Below are positions 15,946 through 25,028 of a stretch of DNA of 64,000 nt, in pieces. The stretch lies in the NCBI RefSeq assembly GCF_021462825.1, contig NZ_JAKEEB010000021.1, positions 55,619 to 119,618 of the forward strand, in the 5' to 3' direction. The notes under the pieces are model-generated. The model saw only the letters and a list, made by a program, of their open reading frames with translations, did not search any database and had not been told where the DNA came from. Position 1 is the stretch's first letter. Each line of letters opens with the position of its first letter. This DNA is from Streptomyces glomeratus (lineage in GTDB: Bacteria > Actinomycetota > Actinomycetes > Streptomycetales > Streptomycetaceae). A program made the translations under genes and the position numbers.

Positions 15946-18705
15946 ATGTTCCGTCCACAGCGCACAACGCTCCGCTCGGCCGGGTTCGTCGTGGTGCTCA
16001 CCGGCGTGTTCCTCCTGGTGAACTCCCAGGTCGTCTACGCGGCCAGCAGCAACAGCGGCAGTGGAGACCTGCTCGCCCCTTTGAACATCTACTCGTCCGA
16101 GGGTGTGCCGATCGACGGCTACGACCTGAACGCTTCAGGCGGCTCCATCGTCGCCTTCAAGAGCCAGGCGTTGGCCTTCGCCCTATCGGGACTGTTCACC
16201 CTGATCCGCCTGCTGGTCGGTTTGGCAGGGTGGGCGATCGAGGTGGCCTTCCGGTTCCCGCTGCTGAAGATCCTCGCCCGCCCGGCGCAGAAGGTCGCCG
16301 ACACATACGACACCGTGGTGGTCGACACCCTCGGGCTGAAGGGGCTGATGCTGGCCTGGGCGTTCGTCTTCGCCGGATTCATGATCGTGCGCGGGCGGGT
16401 CGGCCGCGGTCTGGGCGAAATCTTCCTCACCCTGTTCATCGGGGCGATCGCCGCCTCCGCTCTCATCCGCCCCGACACCCTGCTCGGCACGGACGGCCCT
16501 TTGGGACAGTCCCAGCAGGTGGCCGCCGAGGTCGCCCAGCACAGCGTCAACTCCTACGACTGGGGCGGCAAGCTCGCCAGCAAGGACCCGTGCGCCGGCA
16601 TGGCCGGCAACGCCGAGCTCAAGTGCCTGGGACGCGAAGGCGAAGGACCGGTCTCCTCAACCGAGGTGGCCCGCCCCATCCAGGACTCCCTCACCAACGC
16701 GCTGATCGTCAAGCCGTACATGCTCCTGCAGTACGGGCGGATCCTGGACCCGGCCAAGGAGTCCGACCGCAAGGCCTACGCGGTCCATCTGAAGTGGGTC
16801 ATCGGCGGATACAAGGCAGGCACGCCCTCGGACAAGGCCAAGGACGCCTGCAGGCTGGTCCACGGCCCAGGCAAGAAGTACTGCGAGCGCAACGCCGACG
16901 CCTCCCCCGGCAGCGGGGACCGTCTGCCGCAGTTCACCCCCGGCGGCGAACTGCTGGACTCCCCCAACGCCATCGTCACCGACGAGGACCAGGCCTTCGC
17001 CGCGTTCCTCGCCGACATGAAGAAGGCCGGCCCGGTCGGCAAGTCGTGCGCCGCCTACGCAGACAAGCCCACCTGGTGGCGGCTCGGCGGCGCCTTCCTG
17101 CTCCTGATCGCCGCCCTGTTCATCTGCGGCATGCTGCTCTCCAGCGCCATCGTGCTGCTCGGCACCCAGGGCATCTGCGCGGCCGCAGCGGCCGCCGGCG
17201 GCGTCACCTTCATCGCCGCCATGCTGCCGGGACCGCCGCGGCAGAGCGTGTGGAAGTGGCTGTCCCTGTGGGGCATCGCGGTCCTGGCCGTGGTCGGGAT
17301 CTGCGCGTTCATCCCGTTCTTCGGTATCGCCGTCGACGCCACCATCACCAACGGCCCCCAGTTGATGGTGGAGCGGATCCTGCTCATCGACGTCCTGGCC
17401 ATCGCCGGCGCGGCCGGGCACCGCCGCCTGCTGACCGGTATCGCCTCCTTCGGCCGTCGCATGGCCATGCGGATGCGCTACGCCAAGGTCGGCGGCACCC
17501 ACCTGCCCGGCGACACCTCCGAGCTCGGCGCCGCGCTCGCCATGAACTCCCCCGCAGCGCTGGGCGGATACGGCGCCGGGCTGCGCGCCTTCACCGGCGG
17601 GGGCGGCAGGTTCGGGATGCTCGGCACCCGGCAGCGGCTGATGGGCGCGCTCACCTCGCTGTTCGACGGCGCGGGCATGCCGGTGGACACCGGCGCAATC
17701 CTCACCGACGCCACAGCCGAAGCCGGGCGCGGCCTGGCCCCGCTGACCGCGGCCGCAGCTGCGGGCGCCCTGGGCGCACAGCTCGGTACGAAGGGCGCGC
17801 ACTGGCTGCTCATCGGCAAACGGCCGGACAAGGAGCAGCTGGCCAAGTGGCGCAAGCCCACCGCCGACGGCGACGACCCGCGGGCGGGCGGCCCCTCGGG
17901 CAGTGGACCGCCGCCTTCGGGCAGCGGCGGACCGCGCAGGCCCGGCGGCCCGCCCGACCGCTACCGCAACGAGCAAGGCCAGATCGTCGACCGCAACACC
18001 GGCCAGGTCCTGCACGACCAGAACACCGACCGCACACTGCTGTCGACCCGGGCCCACAACCGGCTGGTCCGATTCCGCGGATACCGCATCCTCAACCGGG
18101 GCGGCCGCGCAGCGTACGGGGCGACGGTCGGCCTGCCGGCCAACATCCGCCGCGCGCGGGCGGGCGGCTCGCGCTACTCCCAGGACGCCCGCCAGCAGGT
18201 ACGGGTGTGGGGCAACACCGTCCGCGAGGACAGTCGGGCGTGGGCGGACACCGGCCGGCATGTCTCCCGGGTCATGCGGGAGCACACCGACGACCGCGGC
18301 GGCATGGGCCCCTTCCACAGCCGCCGCCTGCCAGCCACGGCCGCGCCGGCCTCAACCCGGGACGCGGCCACTGCGCCACACCCGCCCACGCCCCGCACCC
18401 CGGCAGGCCGAACAGGTACGGCCGCAGCGCGGACCGGCACGCCGCCGTCCCCGTCCAGCGGCCACGCCCCTACGGCAGATCCGGAGCCTGCCCCGCGGCC
18501 AGGACCCGGTTACACCCCGCCACGCGCAAGCGGCGTGCCCGGCCAGGACACGCCGGTTCTGCCCGGCGGCAGGAGCGCACGCAGCGGGGCTCGCGATGAG
18601 GCGCGCGCCCGGATGCAGGAGTTGATGCGCAGGACCGGACCCGAGGCCGAGCGGCTGCGTCACGAGCGCACGCGGCGGCGTGGCGAAGGTGGTGAGGACG
18701 AGTGA
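15946..18705 (+). CDS. Polytopic channel protein, VirB6/TcpH-like
   Basis: 919 residues from an ATG at 15946, 2 bases after the previous stop. A signal-anchor-like N-terminus (about residues 10-30) is followed by membrane helices around 65-100 and 140-180. A large extracytoplasmic domain (about 190-375) contains the Cys motif C-x(n)-GPGKKYCERN (nt 16843-16893). A second helix bundle follows at about 378-490, then a Gly/Pro-rich, strongly basic C-terminal tail from about 620 with a GQIVDRNTGQVLHDQNT segment. Size, helix distribution and position between VirB4 and the NlpC/P60 hydrolase fit a VirB6/TcpH-type inner-membrane channel component. The disordered tail may contact DNA or the coupling protein (inference). 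Confidence 0.78.
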   Translation: MFRPQRTTLRSAGFVVVLTGVFLLVNSQVVYAASSNSGSGDLLAPLNIYSSEGVPIDGYDLNASGGSIVAFKSQALAFALSGLFTLIRLLVGLAGWAIEVAFRFPLLKILARPAQKVADTYDTVVVDTLGLKGLMLAWAFVFAGFMIVRGRVGRGLGEIFLTLFIGAIAASALIRPDTLLGTDGPLGQSQQVAAEVAQHSVNSYDWGGKLASKDPCAGMAGNAELKCLGREGEGPVSSTEVARPIQDSLTNALIVKPYMLLQYGRILDPAKESDRKAYAVHLKWVIGGYKAGTPSDKAKDACRLVHGPGKKYCERNADASPGSGDRLPQFTPGGELLDSPNAIVTDEDQAFAAFLADMKKAGPVGKSCAAYADKPTWWRLGGAFLLLIAALFICGMLLSSAIVLLGTQGICAAAAAAGGVTFIAAMLPGPPRQSVWKWLSLWGIAVLAVVGICAFIPFFGIAVDATITNGPQLMVERILLIDVLAIAGAAGHRRLLTGIASFGRRMAMRMRYAKVGGTHLPGDTSELGAALAMNSPAALGGYGAGLRAFTGGGGRFGMLGTRQRLMGALTSLFDGAGMPVDTGAILTDATAEAGRGLAPLTAAAAAGALGAQLGTKGAHWLLIGKRPDKEQLAKWRKPTADGDDPRAGGPSGSGPPPSGSGGPRRPGGPPDRYRNEQGQIVDRNTGQVLHDQNTDRTLLSTRAHNRLVRFRGYRILNRGGRAAYGATVGLPANIRRARAGGSRYSQDARQQVRVWGNTVREDSRAWADTGRHVSRVMREHTDDRGGMGPFHSRRLPATAAPASTRDAATAPHPPTPRTPAGRTGTAAARTGTPPSPSSGHAPTADPEPAPRPGPGYTPPRASGVPGQDTPVLPGGRSARSGARDEARARMQELMRRTGPEAERLRHERTRRRGEGGEDE

Positions 18706-19850
18706 GGCCAGCCCGGCGCCGCCTGGCACGATGGGGGTGCATCGGAGCGCTGCTGTTCTTCTCCGCCGTATGCTGCGCTGCTCCGATCTCCAACGCGATC
18801 AGCGCGTACGTCGCCCTGCAGACCGGTAGGAGCGATGACGGCGGCACCGACGGCGGCACGGCCGCGGACATCCCGCCGCGCATGCTCGCTGCCTACCACA
18901 AGGCGGTCCAGCAGGTCGGCCGGTACGTGCCGAAGTGCAAGGCAATGCGCTGGCCGATCCTCGCCGGGATCGCCAAGGTCGAGTCCAACCACGCCATCGG
19001 ACACAACATCGCCGAGAACGGGGACATCCGCCCGAAGATCTACGGAGCACTTCTCAACGGCTCTGGCGCCGGCGGCAACACCACTGCCTTGCCGGACACC
19101 GACAACGGCCGCTGGGACGGCACCGCGTCTGGGGAGCGAGCCGTCGGCCCGTTCCAGTTCCTGCCCTCCACCTGGGGCTCCGTCGGCAAGGACGCAGGCG
19201 GCGACAGGGTCGCCGACCCGCACAACGCCGACGACGCCGCTCTGGGAGCCGCCGTCTACCTGTGCGGCGAGGGCCGGAACTTGGCCCAGCGCTCCGAGCT
19301 CAAGGCCACGATCTGGCGGTACAACCACTCCGGCGAGTATGTGACCGACGTGCTGGGCTGGATCGACCAGTACACGGCAGCTGCCAAGGCTCCCGACCTC
19401 AGGAGCGTGCAGGGCAAGGTCCGCACCGTCATGGAGGCGGCCCTGTCTCGGCGGGGCGTGCCCTACTCGTGGGGCGGCGGCAACGCGAACGGCCCGTCGT
19501 ACGGCATCTGCTGCTCGCCGAGCGGGAAGAGCGGCGCGAACATCAAGGGCTTCGACTGCTCGGGGCTCACCCTGTACGCGTACGCCAAGGCTGGCATCAG
19601 CCTGCCGCGCACCGCGGCCGAGCAGGCCGGTGTCGGCCAGCGGATCCCCGCCGGCCTCGGCACTGGCGCCCTCAAGCCGGGCGACCTCGTCTTCTACGCC
19701 TACGCCCCCGGACACGACTCCACGATCTACCACGTCGGGATCTATGCCGGCAGCGGTCAAATGATCAACGCCGCCCGCCCGGGCACGGCCGTACGGCTGG
19801 ACTCGGTCACCGCAATGTCCGGCTATGCGGGCGGAGCACGGCTGCTGTGA
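18702..19850 (+). CDS. Two-domain peptidoglycan hydrolase: lytic transglycosylase plus NlpC/P60 endopeptidase (TcpG-like)
   Basis: 382 residues from a GTG overlapping the upstream stop. Residues ~8-32 form a signal or anchor helix. About 75-220 is a lysozyme-like transglycosylase domain with the catalytic-type Glu in AKVESNH and GPFQFLPSTW. About 240-382 is NlpC/P60: Cys286 in GFDCSGLTLY, His344 in YHVGIYAG and NAARPG downstream. Known: conjugation systems of Gram-positive bacteria carry such bifunctional enzymes (TcpG, CwlT, TraG) to open the wall for the transfer channel. Its place in the middle of the operon supports this role. Translational coupling continues into the next gene. Confidence 0.92.
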   Translation: MRPARRRLARWGCIGALLFFSAVCCAAPISNAISAYVALQTGRSDDGGTDGGTAADIPPRMLAAYHKAVQQVGRYVPKCKAMRWPILAGIAKVESNHAIGHNIAENGDIRPKIYGALLNGSGAGGNTTALPDTDNGRWDGTASGERAVGPFQFLPSTWGSVGKDAGGDRVADPHNADDAALGAAVYLCGEGRNLAQRSELKATIWRYNHSGEYVTDVLGWIDQYTAAAKAPDLRSVQGKVRTVMEAALSRRGVPYSWGGGNANGPSYGICCSPSGKSGANIKGFDCSGLTLYAYAKAGISLPRTAAEQAGVGQRIPAGLGTGALKPGDLVFYAYAPGHDSTIYHVGIYAGSGQMINAARPGTAVRLDSVTAMSGYAGGARLL

Positions 19851-20488
19851 CCGCCACGCCACGCTCACCGCGTCTGCTGTTGCTGAGCACCATCACGCTC
19901 GCCGTCGCCGGCGTCGCCCTTTTGCGCATGCCGCACGGCCAGGCACCGTCGGCCCCGGCGACGTCGTCGACCGTGCACACGGCCACGGAACCCTCACCGG
20001 CCTCTGAGCCTTTCGCGGGCACGCCGCCCACCGGCACGGCTGCCTCAACGCCCGCCGCATCGACACCGGCGGGCCTAAAGTCCGCACTTCCGCCGCACGG
20101 CGAGGGCACCGCAGGCGATACGGCCATTCAGCAGGCGCTGCAGGCCGCCTGGCCCCCAGACCTTCCCGCCCGCGACGAACGCGAACTGCTGGCAGCCGGG
20201 CGTGGCCTCCTGCGCGCCGACGCCACCGGGATCGGCCGCGCGAGATGGCCCGGCGTCTTCCCCACCTCCAGAGGAGGCCTCGCGCCGGCGTTCGCCACCG
20301 CACAGTTCCGGATCCAGGCCGCGATCGCCCGCCGGGACGGCGCCAAGGACCACGCAGTCGTGCACCTGGTGTGGGCCGGCGCCGACCGCGGCGGCACCTT
20401 CACCGACGGCCGCATCACCGACTGGCGCTTCACCCGCACCACCACAAGGAAGGGGGCGTCCACATGGACTCCGCAGCCCCGTACCTGA
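19847..20488 (+). CDS. Hypothetical exported or anchored protein of the transfer operon
   Basis: 213 residues from a GTG overlapping the hydrolase stop. A hydrophobic N-terminal segment (LLLLSTITLAVAGVALLRM) is followed by a ~60-residue Ser/Thr/Pro/Ala-rich linker. A compact C-terminal domain (about 90-205, with FATAQFRIQAAIARR and HAVVHLVWAGADRGG) resembles the fold of VirB8/TcpC-like extracytoplasmic domains in size and strand pattern. The 3' end overlaps the coupling-protein gene by 25 bases in another frame, so the stop codon lies inside that gene. No known family can be named. Confidence 0.7.
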   Translation: MTATPRSPRLLLLSTITLAVAGVALLRMPHGQAPSAPATSSTVHTATEPSPASEPFAGTPPTGTAASTPAASTPAGLKSALPPHGEGTAGDTAIQQALQAAWPPDLPARDERELLAAGRGLLRADATGIGRARWPGVFPTSRGGLAPAFATAQFRIQAAIARRDGAKDHAVVHLVWAGADRGGTFTDGRITDWRFTRTTTRKGASTWTPQPRT

Positions 20489-23085
20489 CCGGGCTGGCCG
20501 CACCGTCGACATCCGGTTCGGTACCCGGCGTGTTCACCGGCCTGGCTCACACCGTCGGCTGCGTGATCGCCTACTGGTGGGTGTCCGCCGTGTCCGCCAT
20601 CGCCCTGTGGGTCGCGAGCGAGTTGGCCGTGCGCCGCCTGGCGCGGAAAGCCTCCGCGGAGCGCATGGCACTCGAGCTCATGCCATCGCGGCACTTCGAC
20701 CCCAGCCTTGAGGAAATCTTCCGCCGGGGCGTCCAGCTCGCCCGCGCCTCCACGAGCATGCCGTGGTGGGCGCCGCGCCGGACGAAGGCCGTACAGATCC
20801 GGCTACGCGCCGACGGCACTGCGCCGCTGCGCTACCGCATCGAAGGCCCCGCGGGCGGCGAACGGCTGCTGTCGATCACCCCGTTCGGGCCGGACGTCAC
20901 CGTCAACCGGGCCCGGCCCATCGTGGACAAGCCGCGCAAGCACACCGTACGAGCCGAATTCATCCTGCGCGGCAAGCCCACGTCTCCGCTGCGCGAAGTG
21001 CCCCTCACCCCCGACCCCCCGCAGCCCCTGATCGACGCTGTGGCCGACCTGAGAGCCGAGCTGGGCGACCTGGCAGAGATCCGGCTCGACATCCAGCGGG
21101 CCCCCAAGTGGGCGCTGCGGGCGCGGCGTCTGCAGTTGATGGCACACGCCCGCCGCCAGGAACGGCGCGAGGCCCAGCGGGCCGCCCGGTGGATGCGGCA
21201 GGACGCCACCGGCATCGAGGACTCGCTGACCTGGCATCTGCAGCAACTGCTCACCGGCAAGCGGGGCGGGGGCGGGCGCCGTCTGGTCATGCCGCCCGTC
21301 CCTCGTCGGGTAGACCCGCAGGAAGCGCTGGGCAAGCTCGCCGAGGACGACCACCTGGTGCGCGTGCAACTGCTCGTGATGTGCGCCTCGAACACCCAGG
21401 GCCGCGCCGAGGCCCGGCTCGCTCAGCTACAGGCCGCGCTGGATGTGTTCGGCGGCGGCTCCCGCTGGGCGATGCGCGGCTGGAGGGTGGGCCCGTGGCG
21501 GTTCGGGGCGGACCGGTGGCCCAGCCAGCGGGGCTTCGCACGCCGCTGGGATCTGGGGCACTGCCAGCCGCCCCGTCCGAACTGGGTCCGGTTGGACGAG
21601 CTGACCGGCCTGCTCAAGCCACCCACGGCGCACTGCCGCCTGCCGCTGCTCGCCGGAGACCTGCCGACGTTCGAGCATGGGAATCCCGAATTGCTGCTGC
21701 AAGGAATCTACCGCGGGCCGGACGGCCGCCGACGCCTGGTCGCCACCTACGCCAAGGAGACGCTGTTCGAGGTCGCAGTGGGCAAGGCGGGCGGCGGCAA
21801 GACGGAGCGTGCCCTCGCCCAGGCGATCGGCTGGGCCCACGCCGGCGGCGGGCTCATGTTCGTCGACCCGCACCGCGACTCATGGCCGCGTGCGCTGCCG
21901 TTCCTCGCCCACGACCACCTGATGGAGCGGATCGCGCTGATCGACCTCAACGCAAACGGCCGCCACCCGCAGGTGGCTTCGTGGAATCCCATCGGCATGC
22001 ACCAAGGGCAGACGGCGCACGAGGTCGTCGAAGCCGTCACCGACGCCTACGCCTCCGCTCTCGGCTGGGACGACGCCAGCGCACCCCGCGCGCTCACCAT
22101 CCTCACCTCGTCCCTGGCCGTACTGGTAGCCGTCAACGAGGCCGCCTGCCAGGCCGGACGACCCGGAGACCAGGCAACCATCTTTCACGTACGGGCCCTG
22201 CTCGCGGACCCGGCCTTCCGGTTTGCAGCACTCGCAGCAGTCGAGGGACGCCTCGATCACGAGACCCGCTCCTGGTGGCAGACCGTATTCCCCACCCTGC
22301 CCGCCGACGCCTTCGCCGTCGTCCTCAACCCGATCGCCCGCCTGGCCGCCAACCCCGTCACCCGCGCCTTCCTCGGACAGCCAGCCGGCGTCTACAACAT
22401 CCGCGCAGCGATGGACCACCGGATGATCGTGTGGGTGTGCCCCGGCGGCAACGGCCCCACCGACCGCCTGATCACGGCACTCCTCGCCCGGGACCTGCTG
22501 CGCGCCGTGCGCTCCCGCCGCGACACTCCCGAAGACCAGCGGGTGCCGTTCCGCCCGTACTTCGACGAGCTGATCACCCTCACCGGTGCCGCACCGGAGA
22601 CGATCGCCGCGATGTTCGAAGACTTCCGGAAATACAAGGTCCACATCCACGGCATGACCCAGCTGCTGGCCCGCCTGCCCCAACCCGTGCGGCTGTCACT
22701 GATACAGAACGCCTCCACCCTCGCAACCACCGCGGGCTCGCGGTCCGCCGTCGCGCCGATCACCGCCGAGTGGGGCGACCAACCGGGCCCAGATGCCGTA
22801 GCTGCCCTGGACCGGTTCGAGCACTACATGTCGCTGACGGTCCACGGCCGTCGCGTCGGCCCCGCCCGGATCAGCGGCCCCCACCTCGACGAGGTCTTCG
22901 CAGACCAGGCCCGCCCCGGCCGAGCAGCGGAACTGGAGCAGTCCGCTCGAGCCACGGCCGGCACAGCGCCGCTCGAAGAGCTCACCGCGCGGGCCGCTGA
23001 CCAGCTCACACGCGTCAGTGACTTCCTTGCCCAGCAAGCCCCCACCATGTCCGCCGTCCGGCTGCAGAAGGGGAGATACCAGTGA
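20464..23085 (+). CDS. VirD4/TcpA-type coupling ATPase
   Basis: 873 residues from an ATG at 20464 with a strong AGGAAGGGGG just upstream. One or two membrane helices lie at about residues 25-55. The ATPase domain has Walker A GKAGGGKT at 440-447, LMFVDPHRD near 463-471 and an acidic PYFDELITL near 698-706. A late HIHGMTQLLARLPQPVR element matches the arginine-finger and sensor region of TraG/VirD4-like proteins. Role: brings the relaxase-DNA complex to the channel and drives translocation. Paired with the VirB4-like ATPase at 12915, it gives the minimal two-motor set of a conjugative system. It overlaps both neighbours. Confidence 0.88.
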   Translation: MDSAAPYLTGLAAPSTSGSVPGVFTGLAHTVGCVIAYWWVSAVSAIALWVASELAVRRLARKASAERMALELMPSRHFDPSLEEIFRRGVQLARASTSMPWWAPRRTKAVQIRLRADGTAPLRYRIEGPAGGERLLSITPFGPDVTVNRARPIVDKPRKHTVRAEFILRGKPTSPLREVPLTPDPPQPLIDAVADLRAELGDLAEIRLDIQRAPKWALRARRLQLMAHARRQERREAQRAARWMRQDATGIEDSLTWHLQQLLTGKRGGGGRRLVMPPVPRRVDPQEALGKLAEDDHLVRVQLLVMCASNTQGRAEARLAQLQAALDVFGGGSRWAMRGWRVGPWRFGADRWPSQRGFARRWDLGHCQPPRPNWVRLDELTGLLKPPTAHCRLPLLAGDLPTFEHGNPELLLQGIYRGPDGRRRLVATYAKETLFEVAVGKAGGGKTERALAQAIGWAHAGGGLMFVDPHRDSWPRALPFLAHDHLMERIALIDLNANGRHPQVASWNPIGMHQGQTAHEVVEAVTDAYASALGWDDASAPRALTILTSSLAVLVAVNEAACQAGRPGDQATIFHVRALLADPAFRFAALAAVEGRLDHETRSWWQTVFPTLPADAFAVVLNPIARLAANPVTRAFLGQPAGVYNIRAAMDHRMIVWVCPGGNGPTDRLITALLARDLLRAVRSRRDTPEDQRVPFRPYFDELITLTGAAPETIAAMFEDFRKYKVHIHGMTQLLARLPQPVRLSLIQNASTLATTAGSRSAVAPITAEWGDQPGPDAVAALDRFEHYMSLTVHGRRVGPARISGPHLDEVFADQARPGRAAELEQSARATAGTAPLEELTARAADQLTRVSDFLAQQAPTMSAVRLQKGRYQ

Positions 23086-23996
23086 CCCCCGCCTTCCAGA
23101 CTGTCTCCTCCAAGCGCGCTCCGAGCCCCGCCGAGCCGCTGCCACATCAGCTCCTGGTAGCGCTTGGCCAGCACCGGATGGCGACCACGCAACAGCTCCA
23201 CGACCTGCTGAGACCCCGCGCAGCACGGCAGACCGTCTCCGCCCCCTTGAACAAACTGCGCCGCAAAGGCCTGGTGGACTACACGGTGCTACCCCAGTCC
23301 AACCGCACTCGCGCCTGGTACCTCACCAGCGAGGGCGCGCGGCTGGCCCGGGACCTGCCCGCCCTGCGCGGTCGGCCCCCGTATCCGATCACCTCGGCCA
23401 CGGCTGCCTCGCTGAAGACACCGCACACCCTCACCGTGGTCCGCACCCACCTGGCCTTCGTCACCGACGCCCGCCTGCGCGGCGACGAACACGGCCCTCT
23501 GGACTGGACGCCCGAGGTCTCCCACCCGCTCAGCGACGGCGAGAGGATCATCACTGACGCGGTGATGCACTACACCCTCATCGATGAGGATGAGCGGACG
23601 AAGCTACGGGCATTCGTCGAGGTCGACCGGGCGACCATGGGCAGCGAACGGCTTGCCTCCAAGCTGATCGAGTACGCGCGGCTGTGGTCGTACGAGCCGC
23701 AGCCCGCGGGACGGCCACGCTCGCGGCAGCCCACCGAAGCCGGGGCGGTGTGGCTGCGCTGGTATCCCGTGTTCCCCCGGGTGCTGTTCGTGCTGACCGG
23801 GGCCTCCCGGTACGTCCTGGACAACCGGATCAGCGACCTGCAGGCCATGGCCGCCCAACACCCACTCGTCGCCACCATGGCCCGCAAAGTGCCACTCGGC
23901 GCCGCCGTCCTCGACGACCTCGAACTCCACGGGCCAACCAGCGATGCCTGGGTGCCGCTAGGCGGCGGCGAACGTCGTCCATGGACGAAGCTGTGA
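23082..23996 (+). CDS. Replication-relaxation family protein (candidate relaxase or initiator)
   Basis: 304 residues; the GTG overlaps the coupling-protein stop. The N-terminal ~75 residues are a winged helix (QLLVALGQHRMATTQQL, then TVSAPLNKLRRKGLVDYTVL). The middle and C-terminal parts hold the nuclease-like core typical of the replication-relaxation family, including WTPEVSHPLSDGERIITDAV and RAFVEVDRATMGSERLASK with its acidic and Glu-x-Lys-like residues. Known: members are encoded on actinobacterial plasmids and integrative elements beside VirD4-like genes. With no classical relaxase in the window, this is the best candidate for nicking or processing at the transfer origin. It is the last gene of the coupled run. 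Confidence 0.8.
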   Translation: MTPAFQTVSSKRAPSPAEPLPHQLLVALGQHRMATTQQLHDLLRPRAARQTVSAPLNKLRRKGLVDYTVLPQSNRTRAWYLTSEGARLARDLPALRGRPPYPITSATAASLKTPHTLTVVRTHLAFVTDARLRGDEHGPLDWTPEVSHPLSDGERIITDAVMHYTLIDEDERTKLRAFVEVDRATMGSERLASKLIEYARLWSYEPQPAGRPRSRQPTEAGAVWLRWYPVFPRVLFVLTGASRYVLDNRISDLQAMAAQHPLVATMARKVPLGAAVLDDLELHGPTSDAWVPLGGGERRPWTKL

Positions 23997-24443
23997 TCCT
24001 GCGCCTGCGTGCGAAGGCCTGTCGGCCTTCCGCATCAAGGCGCAGCGGAATCCGAACCGCCCGCCCCACCGGGCGTCACACGACGGGCAGCGCGCAGAAG
24101 GCCCAAGACGCGGAATGGCCGAGTTCTTTCCCACTCCTCCACCGCGGTGCGTCGTTGGCCTGGAGCACAGACGACGTCAACGCAGGGGCGGAACAAGGCT
24201 GATTCGCGCGCGTGATGAGCGAGCGGGAAGGACTGCAAATCGACTTCCCGTTCCGAAAGTGACCGAATACGTCCCGGGTTGCACGAGGGAACTCAATTAC
24301 ACAGTTGGGAAGTTGACCAGACCATGCGTAGCCTGACGACTACACGATGCGCATCAGCGCAGCTTGACCAGGTTTTCAGGCGAGCCATGGGGGCGCGACC
24401 TCGTCGAGAGCCCCGTCCATGGCACGCCGCACGGGGAGGTATC
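23997..24443. other. 447-base gap between transfer and pilus sub-clusters
   Basis: No coding sequence is supported here. This is the first real break in the same-strand run that starts at 11079, so it probably holds the promoter of the lipoprotein/Tad operon. Sequence near 24285-24330 is AT-richer than its surroundings (AACTCAATTACACAGTTGGG) and is a reasonable promoter location. No hairpin with a T-run was noticed after 23996. Confidence 0.45.
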
Positions 24444-25028
24444 GTGACACGCCGCGCACACCACGCCGCCCGCTCCGCTGTTCGCTTCCGAAATCGCACC
24501 ACGGCGACCTTGGGGCTTTGCGCCGTGCTGGCCCTTTCGGCGTGCAGCACCTCTGACAAGCACGCCGCCTCCCCAACATCCACTGCTACCAGCCCGTCCG
24601 TCATCCAGGATTCGAAGGACCAGACCGCTCGGGATGCCGCGCTGACCGCCTGGCGAGGGATGGACGCCGAGATGGTCAAGGCGTACCACCAGGGCAGGTC
24701 TTCTGGCACCAAGCTCTCCGCCTATGCAGCGGACAAGGCTCTCTCGAAGATCGAGAGCGAGTTGTTCCAGTACCGCCGGGCTGGAGTGCATTTTGAAGGG
24801 GAGCCGAAGTCGACAGCCCAGGTGACCACCGTGGACGTGGGGTCAGCTCCGCAGACGGCCAGCATCCACGAGTGTCTGGACACCACCGACTGGAAGGCAA
24901 TGCAGGGCAGCAAGAACGTCACCAGTCCCAACCAGGTCCAGCGCTACACCGTAACCGGATCCGTTCGCACGATCGGCACGCAGTGGAAGGTCGTCGATTA
25001 CCAGGTGGACAAGGCGCGCACATGCTGA
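24444..25028 (+). CDS. Lipoprotein of the Tad/transfer cluster
   Basis: 194 residues from a GTG at 24444 with GGGGAGGT immediately upstream; an upstream in-frame ATG at 24279 lacks a binding site. The N-terminus is basic (VTRRAHHAARSAVRFRN), then hydrophobic, then has the lipobox LALSACS, so the mature protein should be lipid-anchored at the cysteine. The mature part has a Ser/Thr-rich linker, a helix (DAALTAWRGMDAEMVKAYHQ) and a beta-rich end with one Cys in HECLDTTDW and one at the C-terminus. It resembles the many NTF2-like actinobacterial lipoproteins of unknown function. It overlaps the next ATG by 7 bases, so the two are co-expressed. Confidence 0.82.
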   Translation: MTRRAHHAARSAVRFRNRTTATLGLCAVLALSACSTSDKHAASPTSTATSPSVIQDSKDQTARDAALTAWRGMDAEMVKAYHQGRSSGTKLSAYAADKALSKIESELFQYRRAGVHFEGEPKSTAQVTTVDVGSAPQTASIHECLDTTDWKAMQGSKNVTSPNQVQRYTVTGSVRTIGTQWKVVDYQVDKARTC

